Shown one piece after another: positions 7,617 through 16,532 of a stretch of 32,713 bases of DNA. The first letter of the stretch is position 1. Each line of letters begins with the position of its first letter. Position numbers and translations under genes: made by a program. The notes beneath the pieces were generated by a model. It worked only from the letters and a program-made list of their open reading frames with translations. It was not told the origin of the DNA and made no database searches. This stretch comes from Halobacteriales archaeon QS_5_68_33 (GTDB lineage: Archaea > Halobacteriota > Halobacteria > Halobacteriales > Haloarculaceae), in assembly GCA_003023785.1 (NCBI GenBank), contig PXRS01000054.1, forward strand, positions 13,360 through 46,072. Reading direction: 5' to 3'.

Positions 7617-8162
7617 TTACTCGACGGCGTCGGTCGCGGCGTCGAGCGCCCCCTCGGGGGAGGGGCAGTCCTGGATGGTGTCCCCACCTTCCGCGTGGAC
7701 GAGCCGTGGGAACTTCGAGGAGGTATCGAGGACGCCGACGGCGGGGAGGGAGTCGACGCCCAGTTCGACGTCGGCGAAGGCGTCGAACCGGGGGGTCCCG
7801 TCGGCCATCGCGGCCGGCGCGCTCGCGCCGGGACCGGCGGCCGTCTCCTCGGTGTCGGGAGTCGCGTCGGCGGCGTCGGCGAGCACCGGGAAGTCCAGGT
7901 CGTAGCGCTCGCGCCAGTAGTCGGCCCGGTCCTCGCTGTCGGGAAGTCCGGCGACGAGCGCGATGCCCTCATCGAGGAAGGCGTCGACCGCGTCGCTGTA
8001 GGCCGCGGCCCGGTCCCGCGAGACCTGACAGTAGTGGTCGCGAAACAGCAGTACGGCGATGGCGTCGTACTCCGCCGCGAGGTCGTCGCTCGCAACCGTC
8101 TCCGGCCCTGGCCCCCCATTGGGCAGTTCGAACCTGACGATCCACTGCATCCCGTCGCTCAT
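7617..8162 (-). CDS. Redoxin/peroxiredoxin-like protein with a single active-site-region cysteine
   Basis: A 181-aa thioredoxin-fold protein. The segment AIAVLLFRDHYCQVSRDRAAAY (C45) sits where haloarchaeal peroxiredoxin-like proteins carry YYCTNCR, but only the first Cys remains. Later fold elements are recognisable: IALVAGLPDSEDRADYWRERYDLDFPVLAD and the strand LPAVGVLDTSSKFPRLVHAEG. A Pro/Ala/Thr-rich insert lies at about residues 100-118, and a second cysteine (C166) is near the C-terminus. It may be a 1-Cys reductase or may have lost peroxidase activity. GGATAAAAG about 26 nt upstream of the ATG supports the start. Confidence 0.7.
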   Translation of the reverse strand: MSDGMQWIVRFELPNGGPGPETVASDDLAAEYDAIAVLLFRDHYCQVSRDRAAAYSDAVDAFLDEGIALVAGLPDSEDRADYWRERYDLDFPVLADAADATPDTEETAAGPGASAPAAMADGTPRFDAFADVELGVDSLPAVGVLDTSSKFPRLVHAEGGDTIQDCPSPEGALDAATDAVE

Positions 8163-8183
8163 ACTGGCCCTGTCTCGATACCT

Positions 8184-8193
8184 CCTTTTATCC
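8184..8193 (-). promoter_or_regulatory. TATA box for the redoxin-like gene
   Basis: On the minus strand GGATAAAAG is centred about 26 nt upstream of the ATG at 8162, indicating a leaderless transcript. Confidence 0.5.
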
Positions 8194-8259
8194 CCACAGT
8201 ATTCGTTGTTTGGATCTCTCGCTTTCTCGATTCGAAACGGAGGGATCGGCCCGCCCTCA

Positions 8260-8337
8260 TACGGTCGGTTGTACCGATGTACCGGTATCTCGCCGACCGG
8301 TTCGACGAAATCCGGAACTGATTGACAACCGACCGTA
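8260..8337 (+). repeat. 78-bp palindromic element, copy 3 (full)
   Basis: It has perfect 13-bp terminal inverted repeats, TACGGTCGGTTGT and ACAACCGACCGTA. The interior holds two further pairing arms (ACCGGTATCTCG opposite CGAAATCCGG) around a CCGACCGGTTCGA centre, so nearly the whole unit can fold into one long hairpin. It lies 18 bp beyond the stop codon of hef and upstream of the redoxin promoter. Confidence 0.9.
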
Positions 8338-8355
8338 TGAAGGGAGACGGGCAGT

Positions 8356-10809
8356 CTACCCGTCGTAGTCGCTGCCGACGACCTCGCGGAAGCGTTCGGC
8401 GGTCACTTCGCCGACGCCCTCCGCGGCCTGAAGTTCGTCGGCGTCGGCGCTCATCACGGCCTCGACGCTCCCGAACTCGGCCAGGAGCGACTGAGCGGTG
8501 ACCGGCCCCACCTCCGCGACCGAGGCGACGACGTACTCCTGCTGTTCGGCGAGGGTCTTGGAACTCTTCTCGCCGTGGACGCTGACCGTCCGGTCCTCCT
8601 CTTCCTGTTCGCGGGTGGCGATGACTTCCAGGAGGTCCGTCGTCTCGTCCTCGTCGGTCGTCCGGAGGATGCTCGTGCCGAAATCGACCGCGAGCGAAGC
8701 CAGCGCACCCCGGATGGCGTTGGGGTGGACGTTGCGCTCGCCGTAGAGGTCGGTCCCCTCGACGACGACAATCGGTCGGGCGTAGTAGCGGGTAGCGTCT
8801 TTGACCTGTTCGAACATCGACCGCTCGTCGCCGCCGGTCAGGGTGTCGAGGAAGTCCGAGACGGTCTTGCGCTCGACGACCACCCGGTCCGAGAGCACGT
8901 AGTCCCCGACCGCCAGCGTCTCCAGGCGCGTCTCGACGCCCTCGCGCCGCGAGAGGTCCTTCGCGATGGAGGAGTCCAATTCGCGCTGGTCGACGACCAC
9001 CGCGACTGCGTCCTCGACATCGGCGCTCGGCGTCGGTGCGGTCCCGGGTTCGCCCGGCTCGCCGCTGTCGCTTGCCCCCTTTTCGACAGTGTCTTCCGCC
9101 GGTTCCGCGCGCTCCGCGGCGTCGTCGCCTACGAACGCTTCGAGTCCGGCCTGGTCGTCCGAGGCCGCCTCGTCGCCGTCCCCGTCGTCCTCGTCGGCGT
9201 TCCCGTCGAAACCGTCGAGGCCGGCCTGTTCGCCGCCGATCGCGGCCTCGATCTGCTCGGCGACGGACTTGAGCGAGCGCAGTTCCTCGCGCATCCGCTT
9301 CTGGTCGCGACGGGCCTTCCAGAAGTAGGCCTCGTCGCGGGTGTCCTCGGCCATCAGCACGGTCACGGCGCCCTCGGTCTGGCGGCCGGTCCGGCCCTTG
9401 CGCTGGATGGCACGGATCGCCGTCGGGACGGGTTCGTAAAAGAGCACCAGGTCGACCTCGGGGACGTCCAGGCCCTCCTCGGCGACCGACGTGGAGACCA
9501 GCACCTCGAACTCGCCGTCGCGGAAGGCGTCGAGCGCGTCCTGTTGCTGGCGCTGGGTCATCCCGTCGCTGCCGTCCGTGTCGGACTGGCCGACGAACTT
9601 CCGCGTCTCGAAGTGTTTGCCCAGGAAGTCCGTCAGCGTCTCGGCCGTGTCCCGGGACTCCGTGAAGACGATGACCCGTTCGCCCCCCTCGATGCCCAGC
9701 CGCTGGGCGACCAGCATCCGGGCCCGCCGGAACTTCGGGTGGAGGTCGTCGTACTCCTCGGCCTTCCGGATGGCCTCCCGGACCTTCGGGTCGGAGACCA
9801 TCCGCTGGTCGGCCTTCGACGCCCCGGAGGTGCGGGCGGCCTCCTGCTGGCGGTCGAGATAGCGCCGTAGCGATTCGACGCTCTGGGTCTCGGCGTAGGT
9901 CACCGCCGTTCGCAGCTTGCGGACCTCCGCCAGCAGGCTCATCCCCTCGTAGCCCTCCGACTGGTCGTTGTCCATCAACTCGCGCAGGCGACCCTGGATG
10001 CGCTGGATCTCCCGCTCGGAGACGTCCGGCGCGGTCTTGTTCGTCACCCCCAGTTTCTTGAGTTCGGTCAGGCGGTCGCGGACGACCGCCTGGAGGGCAT
10101 CCCGGACCGCCAGCACCGTCTCGGGGAGTTCGATGCGTTCGTACTCGACGCTGGTCTCGTGGGTGTGGTCGGCGACGTCGGCGTCGTCCTCGGTCATCAC
10201 CTCGACGCCCTCGATGCCGAGGTTGGCACACACCGTCAGGATCGACTCCTCGTCGTCGCCGGGGGAGGCCGACATCCCCGTCGCGAGGGGGTCCCGTGCC
10301 TGCTCGTGGTAGCGCTCGGCGATGTAGGTGTAGGCGTAGTCGCCGGTCGCGCGGTGGCACTCGTCGAAGGTGCAGTGGACCACGTCTCCGAGGTCGATGC
10401 GCGAGCCCACGAGGTCGTTCTCGACCACCTCGGGGGTGGCGACGACGACCCGCGCGCTCGTCCAGAGGTCGGCGCGGTCGTCCGGGCGGGTTTCGCCCGT
10501 GTAGACGACGACCTCGTCGTCCGGGACGTCCAGCGCCGCGCGGTAGAACTCGGCGTGCTGGGTGACCAGCGGCTTGGTCGGCGCCAGCAACAGGGACTTG
10601 TTGACGACGTCACCGGCCAGTCGCTCCGCGGTCACCAGCAGACTCACGGTCGTCTTCCCCAGGCCCGTGGGGAGACAGACCAGCGTGTGCCCTTCCAGCG
10701 CGGCGTCGACTAGCCGGCGCTGGTAGCGCCGGTCCTCCAGAACGCCGTCCACGAGGAGCGGCCCGGAGACAAACTCCCCGTCCTCGTCGCCCTCGTCAGT
10801 CGCTGCCAT
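8356..10809 (-). CDS. hef: Hef helicase/nuclease (FANCM/XPF-type)
   Basis: An 817-aa archaeal Hef, acting on stalled or branched replication forks. The N-terminal SF2 helicase has Walker A PTGLGKT (about 48-54), DECH, the motif III region GMSASPGDD, and the C-terminal lobe motif QRKGRTGRQTEG. A long acidic, low-complexity linker follows (about 530-600). The XPF-type nuclease has VVVDQRE, GDYVLSDR and the catalytic VVERKTVSDFLDTL (ERKxxxD). The end is a helix-hairpin-helix pair (VGPVTAQSLLAEFGSVEAVM and AAEGVGEVTAERF). Both activities look intact. CTTAACC about 28 nt upstream (near 10834-10840) fits a TATA element for the ATG at 10809. It stands alone between a repeat element and the dolichol kinase gene. 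Confidence 0.95.
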   Translation of the reverse strand: MAATDEGDEDGEFVSGPLLVDGVLEDRRYQRRLVDAALEGHTLVCLPTGLGKTTVSLLVTAERLAGDVVNKSLLLAPTKPLVTQHAEFYRAALDVPDDEVVVYTGETRPDDRADLWTSARVVVATPEVVENDLVGSRIDLGDVVHCTFDECHRATGDYAYTYIAERYHEQARDPLATGMSASPGDDEESILTVCANLGIEGVEVMTEDDADVADHTHETSVEYERIELPETVLAVRDALQAVVRDRLTELKKLGVTNKTAPDVSEREIQRIQGRLRELMDNDQSEGYEGMSLLAEVRKLRTAVTYAETQSVESLRRYLDRQQEAARTSGASKADQRMVSDPKVREAIRKAEEYDDLHPKFRRARMLVAQRLGIEGGERVIVFTESRDTAETLTDFLGKHFETRKFVGQSDTDGSDGMTQRQQQDALDAFRDGEFEVLVSTSVAEEGLDVPEVDLVLFYEPVPTAIRAIQRKGRTGRQTEGAVTVLMAEDTRDEAYFWKARRDQKRMREELRSLKSVAEQIEAAIGGEQAGLDGFDGNADEDDGDGDEAASDDQAGLEAFVGDDAAERAEPAEDTVEKGASDSGEPGEPGTAPTPSADVEDAVAVVVDQRELDSSIAKDLSRREGVETRLETLAVGDYVLSDRVVVERKTVSDFLDTLTGGDERSMFEQVKDATRYYARPIVVVEGTDLYGERNVHPNAIRGALASLAVDFGTSILRTTDEDETTDLLEVIATREQEEEDRTVSVHGEKSSKTLAEQQEYVVASVAEVGPVTAQSLLAEFGSVEAVMSADADELQAAEGVGEVTAERFREVVGSDYDG

Positions 10810-10943
10810 TACCCCCGGTTGGCCGCGCCCGCGGTTAAGGGTTCAGGTAGCGTGGTGGAAGTGAAACCCGCCACCGGTTCGAAGTCGGCGCGCTCCTCCG
10901 GTTTCCGGTGAACTGATAGGGCGTGCGAGACTCCCGGTCGCCG

Positions 10944-11696
10944 TCATCCGAGCGCGGGCAGGTACCGGACGGCGATGTACATCGCGGCCGCCGCCGCCAC
11001 GGGGATGGTGAGGTTGTCGTCGATGACGTAGCCCCGGACGACGGGCTTGACGCCGTCGGCGACCGTCGCGGCGACGCCGCCGAGGACGGCCGCGGTCGGG
11101 GGGACGAACGGCGCCGCCAGCAGCGTCGCGACGCCGAACGTCGCCAGCAGGACCCACGCCTGCTTGGTCGAACGCAGCGTTCCCGACCCCAGCAATCCGC
11201 TAACAGGGTCGGCCACCGTCAGCATCAGCATCGCGGGGACGGCCACCGGCGTCGGGTCGGCCAGCGCGACGAGCGGGTCGGCTTCCGCCGGCGGAACGGC
11301 GAGCGCGACGGCCGCCATCCCGATGGCACCCAGGTAGTAGCCCGCGAGGTTGTCCTGCTCGTACTCCCGGGTCAGCCGGTCGAACACCCGCCAGTCGATG
11401 CCCGCCCGGAGCCTGACCGCTTCCAGGCAGAGCCCCCCGAGGACGGCGGCGAGCAGAAAGGCCTGGAGGCGCCGCCAGGTGACGAACTCGAAGGCGACGT
11501 ACGACAGCGGGACGACGCTCGTGCTCGCGTGGACGAGTCGCCGCGTCACCTCGTCGGTCAGGGGGGTGTCCGAGGCCGTCCCGTCAGCCACAGAACCGTC
11601 CGGGGGGCGCTTCTCGGCGCGGTCGGCGTCAGCGTACCCGGACCCGCCGCCGTGGTCGGCGTCGGCACTCCCCGAACCCCCGCCGTCGTCGGCCAT
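10944..11696 (-). CDS. Dolichol kinase-like membrane protein (SEC59/DGK1 family)
   Basis: A 250-aa polytopic membrane protein. After a disordered, Gly/Asp-rich N-terminus with an imprecise internal repeat (GGGSGSADADH, GGGSGYADADR) comes the family start LTDEVTRRLVHASTSVVPLSY, then LQAFLLAAVLGGLCLEAVRL. The likely nucleotide-binding part includes LTVADPVSGLLGSGTLRSTKQAW and ATVADGVKPVVRGYVIDDNLTIPVAAAAAMY. The family contains CTP-dependent dolichol and phytol kinases; a role in regenerating dolichyl phosphate for N-glycosylation or lipid carriers is inferred. The ATG directly follows the glyS stop (TGA-ATG), so the two are almost certainly cotranscribed. Confidence 0.85.
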   Translation of the reverse strand: MADDGGGSGSADADHGGGSGYADADRAEKRPPDGSVADGTASDTPLTDEVTRRLVHASTSVVPLSYVAFEFVTWRRLQAFLLAAVLGGLCLEAVRLRAGIDWRVFDRLTREYEQDNLAGYYLGAIGMAAVALAVPPAEADPLVALADPTPVAVPAMLMLTVADPVSGLLGSGTLRSTKQAWVLLATFGVATLLAAPFVPPTAAVLGGVAATVADGVKPVVRGYVIDDNLTIPVAAAAAMYIAVRYLPALG

Positions 11697-13571
11697 TCAC
11701 AGGTCGGCGAACGCCAGGTCGCCGTCCCGCAGGGCTTCGAGCGTCTCGCCCAGTTCCTCGATGGGGACGCGCTTCTGTGCGGTGGTGTCCCGCTCGCGGA
11801 CGGTGACGGTGTCCTCTCGCGGGTCGCTTCGCTCACGGCTCCCTCCGGCCGCCGTTCGCGTCGAGGTCTCCTCCCGGTCGCCCTCGCGCGGTTCGCCTTC
11901 CTCCGGGTCCTCGGCCTCGCCGATGGTGGCGTAGTCGACGGTGACACAGAAGGGGGTGCCGACCTCGTCCTGGCGGCGGTAGCGCCGGCCGATGGCGCCC
12001 GAGTCGTCGTAGGTGACCGAGAGGCCCCGCTCCCGCAGGTCGGCGGCGATCGCCCGCGCCTCCTCGTCGAGGCCGTCCCGGTCCATCAGCGGGAAGACGC
12101 CCACCGTCGTCGGCGCGACCTCCGGCGGGAGTTCCAGGTAGGTCCGCTCCTCGCCGTCGACCTCGTCTTCACGATACGAGTGGTCCAGCACCGTGTACAG
12201 CGCGCGGTCGATGCCCAGCGACGGTTCGACCACGTGCGGAACGATGTGCTCGCCGGACTCCGTCACCTCTTTGACGGCGAAGCCGGTGTCGCTGACGGGC
12301 ACGTCGTAGGGCTCGCCGTCCACCTCGACGGTGACGGTCCCGTCCTCGTCGACAGTCCCGTCGTCGTTCGCGCCGGCCGCGCGGCTCGCGGTTTCACCGC
12401 TCGCTCCCCTCGAGCCCTCGCTGCCCTCGACCTCGCGGCCGCCGAACTCGGGGCCGAGCGCGCTCATGTCCGGGTCGACGGTCGGGCGCTCAACGGTGAC
12501 GGGCTCGTCGTACTGCTTGAAGACGGTGTAGGCCTCGTCGGAGTGTTCGTGGTGCTTCGAGAGGTCGTAGTCCGAGCGGTAGGCGAAGCCGGCGATCTCG
12601 TGCCAGTCGTCCTCGCCGTCGGGATCGCCGAGGTTCGATTCGGCGTCCCAGCAGTCGGCGGCGTAGTGAGCCCGCTCCCCGGCGAGGTGCTGGCGGAACC
12701 GGAACCGGTCCATGTCGACGCCGATGCGCTCGTACCACTCCGTGGCGACGCCCAGGTAGTAGGCGATCCACGGGTCGGCGACGACGCCCTCGTCGACGGC
12801 CTCGCGGACCGTCATCTCCGTGGCGGTGCCGTCGTCGGCGTCCTGAGCCGCCGCGGAGTAGAACGGCGCGGTCACGTCCGCGACGGGCGAGAGGTCCGGT
12901 TCGTCCTCCTCGGGGTCGATGAACAGTTCGAGTTCGGCCTGGGTGAACTCCCGGACGCGCATGAGCGACTGTCGCGGGCTGATTTCGTTGCGATAGGCCC
13001 GACCGATCTGGGTGACGCCGAAAGGGAGCTGGTGGCGGGCGTACTCGGCCAGTTGCGGGAACTCGACGAAGATGCCCTGGGCGGTCTCCGGCCGGAGGTA
13101 GCCCGGCGACGACGACCCCGGCCCGATGTTCGTCTCGAACATGAGGTTGAAGTCCTCGATGGCCTGGCCGGCGAGGCCGGCACCGCAGGTCGGACAGACG
13201 ATTTCGTACTCGGCGATGATCTCGCCGACGCGCTCGGGGCCGAGGCTCTCGGCTTCCTCGTAGTCGGTCTCGTCCTCGACGACGTGGTCGGCGCGGTGAG
13301 ACTCCCCGCAGTCGGGGCACTCGACGAGCATGTCGTCGAAGGTGTCGAGGTGGCCCGAGGCCTCGAAGACGGGTTCGGGCAGGACCGTGGGGGCGTCGAC
13401 CGCCATGTTGCCCTCCCGGACGGTGAAGCGGTCGCGCCAGGCGTTCTCGATGTTGTCCTTGAGCGCGGCGCCCTGCGGGCCGAACGTGTAGAATCCAGCG
13501 GTACCGCCGTAGGCGCCGGCGGTCTGGAGGAAAAAGCCGCGGCGTTTGGCGAGTTCGGTCAGGTCCGTCAT
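11697..13571 (-). CDS. glyS: Glycyl-tRNA synthetase (archaeal/eukaryotic dimeric type)
   Basis: Charges tRNA-Gly. The protein has 624 aa, somewhat long for the family because of inserts. The start MTDLTELAKRRGFFLQTAGAYGG is typical. A zinc-ribbon-like pair CPDC (85-88) and CPTC (126-129) lies in the first insertion. The class II motif 2 region GYLRPETAQGIFVEF (157-171) and IGRAYRNEISPR (189-200) are intact, as is motif 3, EPSLGIDRALYTVL. Two segments look foreign: SRGASGETASRAAG before VEVDGEPYDVPV, encoded by the repeat at 12375-12420, and a stretch near the C-terminus, TSTRTAAGGSRERSDPRED. It lies 31 bp after the CBS-domain gene and abuts the dolichol kinase gene, forming a likely three-gene operon. 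Confidence 0.95.
   Translation of the reverse strand: MTDLTELAKRRGFFLQTAGAYGGTAGFYTFGPQGAALKDNIENAWRDRFTVREGNMAVDAPTVLPEPVFEASGHLDTFDDMLVECPDCGESHRADHVVEDETDYEEAESLGPERVGEIIAEYEIVCPTCGAGLAGQAIEDFNLMFETNIGPGSSSPGYLRPETAQGIFVEFPQLAEYARHQLPFGVTQIGRAYRNEISPRQSLMRVREFTQAELELFIDPEEDEPDLSPVADVTAPFYSAAAQDADDGTATEMTVREAVDEGVVADPWIAYYLGVATEWYERIGVDMDRFRFRQHLAGERAHYAADCWDAESNLGDPDGEDDWHEIAGFAYRSDYDLSKHHEHSDEAYTVFKQYDEPVTVERPTVDPDMSALGPEFGGREVEGSEGSRGASGETASRAAGANDDGTVDEDGTVTVEVDGEPYDVPVSDTGFAVKEVTESGEHIVPHVVEPSLGIDRALYTVLDHSYREDEVDGEERTYLELPPEVAPTTVGVFPLMDRDGLDEEARAIAADLRERGLSVTYDDSGAIGRRYRRQDEVGTPFCVTVDYATIGEAEDPEEGEPREGDREETSTRTAAGGSRERSDPREDTVTVRERDTTAQKRVPIEELGETLEALRDGDLAFADL
11826..11862 (-). repeat. 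Possible in-frame insertion of another short repeat family in glyS
   Basis: On the minus strand the segment around GGGAGCCGTGAGCGAAGCGA encodes AAGGSRERSDPRE, inserted between the anticodon-binding-domain strands ending VTVDYATIG and DTVTVRERDTTAQKRV. The AGCGAAGCGA core also occurs at 27924-27933 in the histidine kinase remnant. Only one clear copy of the whole segment is seen, so this is tentative. Confidence 0.35.
12375..12420 (-). repeat. In-frame short palindromic repeat, copy in glyS
   Basis: Reading the minus strand, GAGCGAGCGGTGAAACCGCG matches the repeat at 4867-4908 base for base. The left flank GAGGGCTCGAGGG is a weaker match. It encodes GSRGASGETASRAAG in a loop, in frame. Confidence 0.65.
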
Positions 13572-13602
13572 GCCGGTCTCTCCGGGCGTTCGTCCGACTC
13601 GG

Positions 13603-14451
13603 TCATACCAGCGCCTCCAGCAGGTCCATGTCCCGGACGACGCCCGCGAGGTCGTCGCCGGAGACCAGCGGGACCTGTTCGATGTCGTGTTCGATCATGG
13701 TCCGGGCGACCTCGCGGGCACTGCGGCGGCCGCTGACCGCGACGAGGTCCCCCGTCATGAACTCCGAGACGGGACCGCTCGGGAGTTCGACGTTCCGGGT
13801 GGGCATGTAGCTGTTGCCGACGGTCCGGACGCTCTCCCACTTCCAGTCGTCGTCGTCGCTGGCGATCGATCCCCCGGTGTCCTCCTCGCCTTCGACGACG
13901 CGGGCGACGTCGATGACGTCCACCTCGGTCAGCATGCCGACGTGGTCGCCCTCGTCGCCGAGCACGACCGCGTAGGGGACCGCGGCGTGGGAGAGCTCCC
14001 GCTCGGCGACCGGCAGGGGGATCCCCTCGTAGACGCAGTTGACCGCCTCCTTCGCGAGGTCGCCGACCGCCGCGTCGCCGGCGGCGTCGCCCGCGGCGAT
14101 AGCCCTGACGACGTCGGTGATCGTGACGATGCCTTCGAGGCGACCGTCGACGACGGGCACCCGGCGGGCACCCTCGCTGAGCATCAACTCGGCCAGCGAC
14201 TCGATGCTGGTGCCCCCCCTGATCGCGGGGACCTCCTCGACGAGCAGCGCGAGCTGGTCCTCGTCGGGGTTGTCGATGAGCGCGGTCCGGGTGACCAGGC
14301 CGCGGAACTCCTCGCCGTCGTCGGTCTCCTTGACGACCGGGACCGACGAGAAGGCCCGCTCCTGAAGATACTCGAGGACGTCGTCCCGGGTACCCGGCAG
14401 TTCCACGGTGACGAGGTCCTCGCGGGCCGTCATGGCGTCTGCGACGTTCAT
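13603..14451 (-). CDS. CBS-domain protein (four CBS motifs)
   Basis: A 282-aa protein. The start MNVADAMTAREDLVTVELPG at 14451 is typical of this haloarchaeal family; an ATG nine bases upstream (MCTMNVAD) is an alternative and sits about 24 nt from a TTAGTGTA stretch. Two Bateman modules are visible. CBS motifs begin near VADAMTARED, LMLSEGARRVPVVDGRLEGI, an interrupted one around VPYAVVLGDEGDHVGMLTEVDV, and SEFMTGDLVAVSG...IEQVPLVSGDDLAGVV. Such proteins sense adenine nucleotides. The gene leads the likely CBS-glyS-dolichol kinase operon. The regulated partner is not known. Confidence 0.88.
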   Translation of the reverse strand: MNVADAMTAREDLVTVELPGTRDDVLEYLQERAFSSVPVVKETDDGEEFRGLVTRTALIDNPDEDQLALLVEEVPAIRGGTSIESLAELMLSEGARRVPVVDGRLEGIVTITDVVRAIAAGDAAGDAAVGDLAKEAVNCVYEGIPLPVAERELSHAAVPYAVVLGDEGDHVGMLTEVDVIDVARVVEGEEDTGGSIASDDDDWKWESVRTVGNSYMPTRNVELPSGPVSEFMTGDLVAVSGRRSAREVARTMIEHDIEQVPLVSGDDLAGVVRDMDLLEALV

Positions 14452-14566
14452 TGTGCACATACTTCCTCTCCGCATACACTAAGACTTTGCACTTTGCGGT
14501 CACCGGCCCCGTGCGTCCGACGCGGGTGGACACCGCGGTTTCAATCAATGAAAATTCTCCGGCAGG

Positions 14567-14574
14567 TTTATATT
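14567..14574 (+). promoter_or_regulatory. TATA box for the 55-aa ORF
   Basis: TTTATATT is centred about 26-27 nt before the ATG at 14597, a strong leaderless promoter pattern in an otherwise GC-rich region. Confidence 0.65.
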
Positions 14575-14596
14575 CCGTTGTTACTCATTCACATAC

Positions 14597-14764
14597 ATGG
14601 CGCCGAAGGGAGTCGCCGAAGCGGAGGTGGCAGCGGGCGCCGAGGTCATGGCCTCGGTCGAGGACGGCCCCAGCGAGACGTTCGTCATCGCGGACATCAG
14701 CCGCGACGACGCCTATCTCACGACACCGCTCGAGGACGCCGCGTCGCTGCCGGCCTGGCGGTAA
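14597..14764 (+). CDS. Small conserved haloarchaeal protein (DUF7556-like)
   Basis: A 55-aa ORF from the ATG at 14597 to a TAA at 14762-14764. The N-terminus is MAPKGVAEAEVAAGAEVMAS. The second half reads FVIADISRDDAYLTTPL and ends ASLPAWR. From memory, this C-terminal pattern (IADISRDxAxL...ASLPxWR) is that of the small haloarchaeal family DUF7556. The gene has its own strong TATA element and is divergent from the CBS-glyS operon, sharing a 145-bp control region. There is no predicted membrane segment. The function is unknown. Confidence 0.72.
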   Translation: MAPKGVAEAEVAAGAEVMASVEDGPSETFVIADISRDDAYLTTPLEDAASLPAWR

Positions 14765-14916
14765 CTGCCGGTCGCGCTCGCGTTCCGTCTCGTTCTCTCC
14801 GGGCTATCGCGGTCGGGGCGTCCCTCTGCCGGGTGACCGACAGCGCCCACGGTGCGCGTGCCGATAGCGTCGAAGCTGTCGACCATGTTCGGCGCGACGG
14901 GGGCAGAAAACAAGGG

Positions 14917-14921
14917 TTATA
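14917..14921 (+). promoter_or_regulatory. TATA-like element for serA
   Basis: TTATA lies 25-29 nt before the ATG at 14946. This supports that ATG over the upstream in-frame GTG at 14937. Confidence 0.55.
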
Positions 14922-14945
14922 CCCGGTGACTCGGATGTGACGGCC

Positions 14946-16532
14946 ATGAAGATACTCGTGACGGACCCCATCGCAGAGGCGGGTCTCGACTACCTTCGCG
15001 AGGCGGGTCACACGGTCGAAACGGCCTACGACGTCGAGGGCGACGCGCTCCTGGAGGCGGTCGCCGACGCGAACGCGCTGGTCGTGCGCTCGGGGACCGA
15101 CGTGACGGAGGCGGTCTTCGAGGCCGCGCCCGACCTCGAGATCGTCGGCCGGGCCGGCATCGGTGTCGACAACATCGATATCGACGCCGCGACCGACCAC
15201 GGGGTCATCGTCGCGAACGCCCCACAGGGCAACGTCCGCGCCGCCGCCGAACACTCGGTCGCGATGGCCTTCGCCACCGCCCGGTCCATCCCCCAGGCCC
15301 ACCAGCGCCTGCGGGCGGGCGAGTGGGCCAAAGGCGAGTTCCTCGGGACGGAACTCACCGGCAAGACCCTGGGTATCGTGGGCTTTGGCCGCGTCGGCCA
15401 GGAGGTCGGCAAGCGCCTGAGCAACCTCGGGATGGATCTCGTCACCTACGACCCCTACATCAGCGAGGAGCGCGCCGACCAGTTCGGGGCCGAACTCGTC
15501 GAGTCCCTCGAAGCGTGCCTCTCGCGGGCCGACTTCATCACGGTCCACACGCCGCTCACCGACGAGACCGAGAACATGATCGGCGAGGCCGAACTCGCCG
15601 AACTGGAGGGCGGGTACGTGGTCAACTGCGCCCGCGGCGGCATCGTCGACGAACCCGCGCTGGCCGAGGCCGTCGAGGACGGCGTCCTCGAGGGCGCCGC
15701 GGTCGACGTCTTTGCCGAGGAACCGGTCGATCTCGACAACCCCTTGCTCGACGTGGAGGACGTCATCGTCACGCCCCACCTCGGGGCGTCGACCGAGGCC
15801 GCCCAGGAGAACGTCGCCACCTCCATCACCGACCAGATCCTCGCCGCGTTCGCGGGCGAACCGGTCGTCAACGCCCTGAACGCCCCTTCGGTCGACGAGT
15901 CCGTCTTCCGGCGCATCCGCCCGTACCTCGACCTGGCGGAGACCGCCGGCACCGTCGCAGTCCAGCTGTTCGACGGGCGCGTCTCCGAGGTCGAGGTCGT
16001 CTACGCCGGCGAGATCGCCGACGAGGAGGTCGACCTCGTGACGGCGAGCGCGCTCCAGGGCGTGTTCGAACCGCTCGTCGGGTCGGTCAACCCGGTCAAC
16101 GCCCCCACCATCGCCGAGAACCGCGGCGTCGACGTGACCGAATCGAAGACCCGCCAGTCCGAGGACTTCCGGAGCCTCGTGACGGTACGGGTGACCGACG
16201 GCGACGACGCCATCGCCGTCAGCGGGACGGAGTTCGCGGGCGGCGAGGCCCGTATCGTCCGCATCGACGGCTACCGCGTCGACGCCGTCCCGAGCGGGCA
16301 CATGCTCGTCGCACGCAACGAGGACGTCCCCGGCGTCATCGGCTTCATCGGCACCGTCCTGGGCGAGTCCGACGTCAACATCGCGGGGATGTTCAACGGC
16401 CGCGGGACCATCGGCGGCGAGGCCCTCACCGTGTACAACCTCGACGACCCCGTCCCCGAGTCGGTGCTGGAACGCCTCCAGGCCGACGAGCGGATCATCA
16501 AGACGACCTACATCTCGCTCAACGGGACCTGA
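14946..16532 (+). CDS. serA: D-3-phosphoglycerate dehydrogenase
   Basis: Oxidises 3-phosphoglycerate to 3-phosphohydroxypyruvate, the first step of serine synthesis; NAD-dependent and cytoplasmic. The protein has 528 aa, the long form with the intervening domain. It shows the nucleotide-binding GFGRVG (146-151), substrate/catalytic residues R230 in NCARGGIVDE, E259 in FAEEP and H278 in TPHLGAST, an allosteric-substrate-binding-like domain (about 300-450), and a C-terminal ACT domain beginning near MLVARNEDVPGVIGFIG. ATG 14946 is preferred to GTG 14937 because of the TATA spacing. The TGA stop at 16530-16532 abuts the palindromic element that follows. Confidence 0.96.
   Translation: MKILVTDPIAEAGLDYLREAGHTVETAYDVEGDALLEAVADANALVVRSGTDVTEAVFEAAPDLEIVGRAGIGVDNIDIDAATDHGVIVANAPQGNVRAAAEHSVAMAFATARSIPQAHQRLRAGEWAKGEFLGTELTGKTLGIVGFGRVGQEVGKRLSNLGMDLVTYDPYISEERADQFGAELVESLEACLSRADFITVHTPLTDETENMIGEAELAELEGGYVVNCARGGIVDEPALAEAVEDGVLEGAAVDVFAEEPVDLDNPLLDVEDVIVTPHLGASTEAAQENVATSITDQILAAFAGEPVVNALNAPSVDESVFRRIRPYLDLAETAGTVAVQLFDGRVSEVEVVYAGEIADEEVDLVTASALQGVFEPLVGSVNPVNAPTIAENRGVDVTESKTRQSEDFRSLVTVRVTDGDDAIAVSGTEFAGGEARIVRIDGYRVDAVPSGHMLVARNEDVPGVIGFIGTVLGESDVNIAGMFNGRGTIGGEALTVYNLDDPVPESVLERLQADERIIKTTYISLNGT

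Noticed and set aside
10923-13736. A 937-codon plus-strand open frame opposite glyS and the dolichol kinase gene
   Set aside because: Antisense to two well-identified genes, with Arg/Gly/Val-rich composition and no motif.
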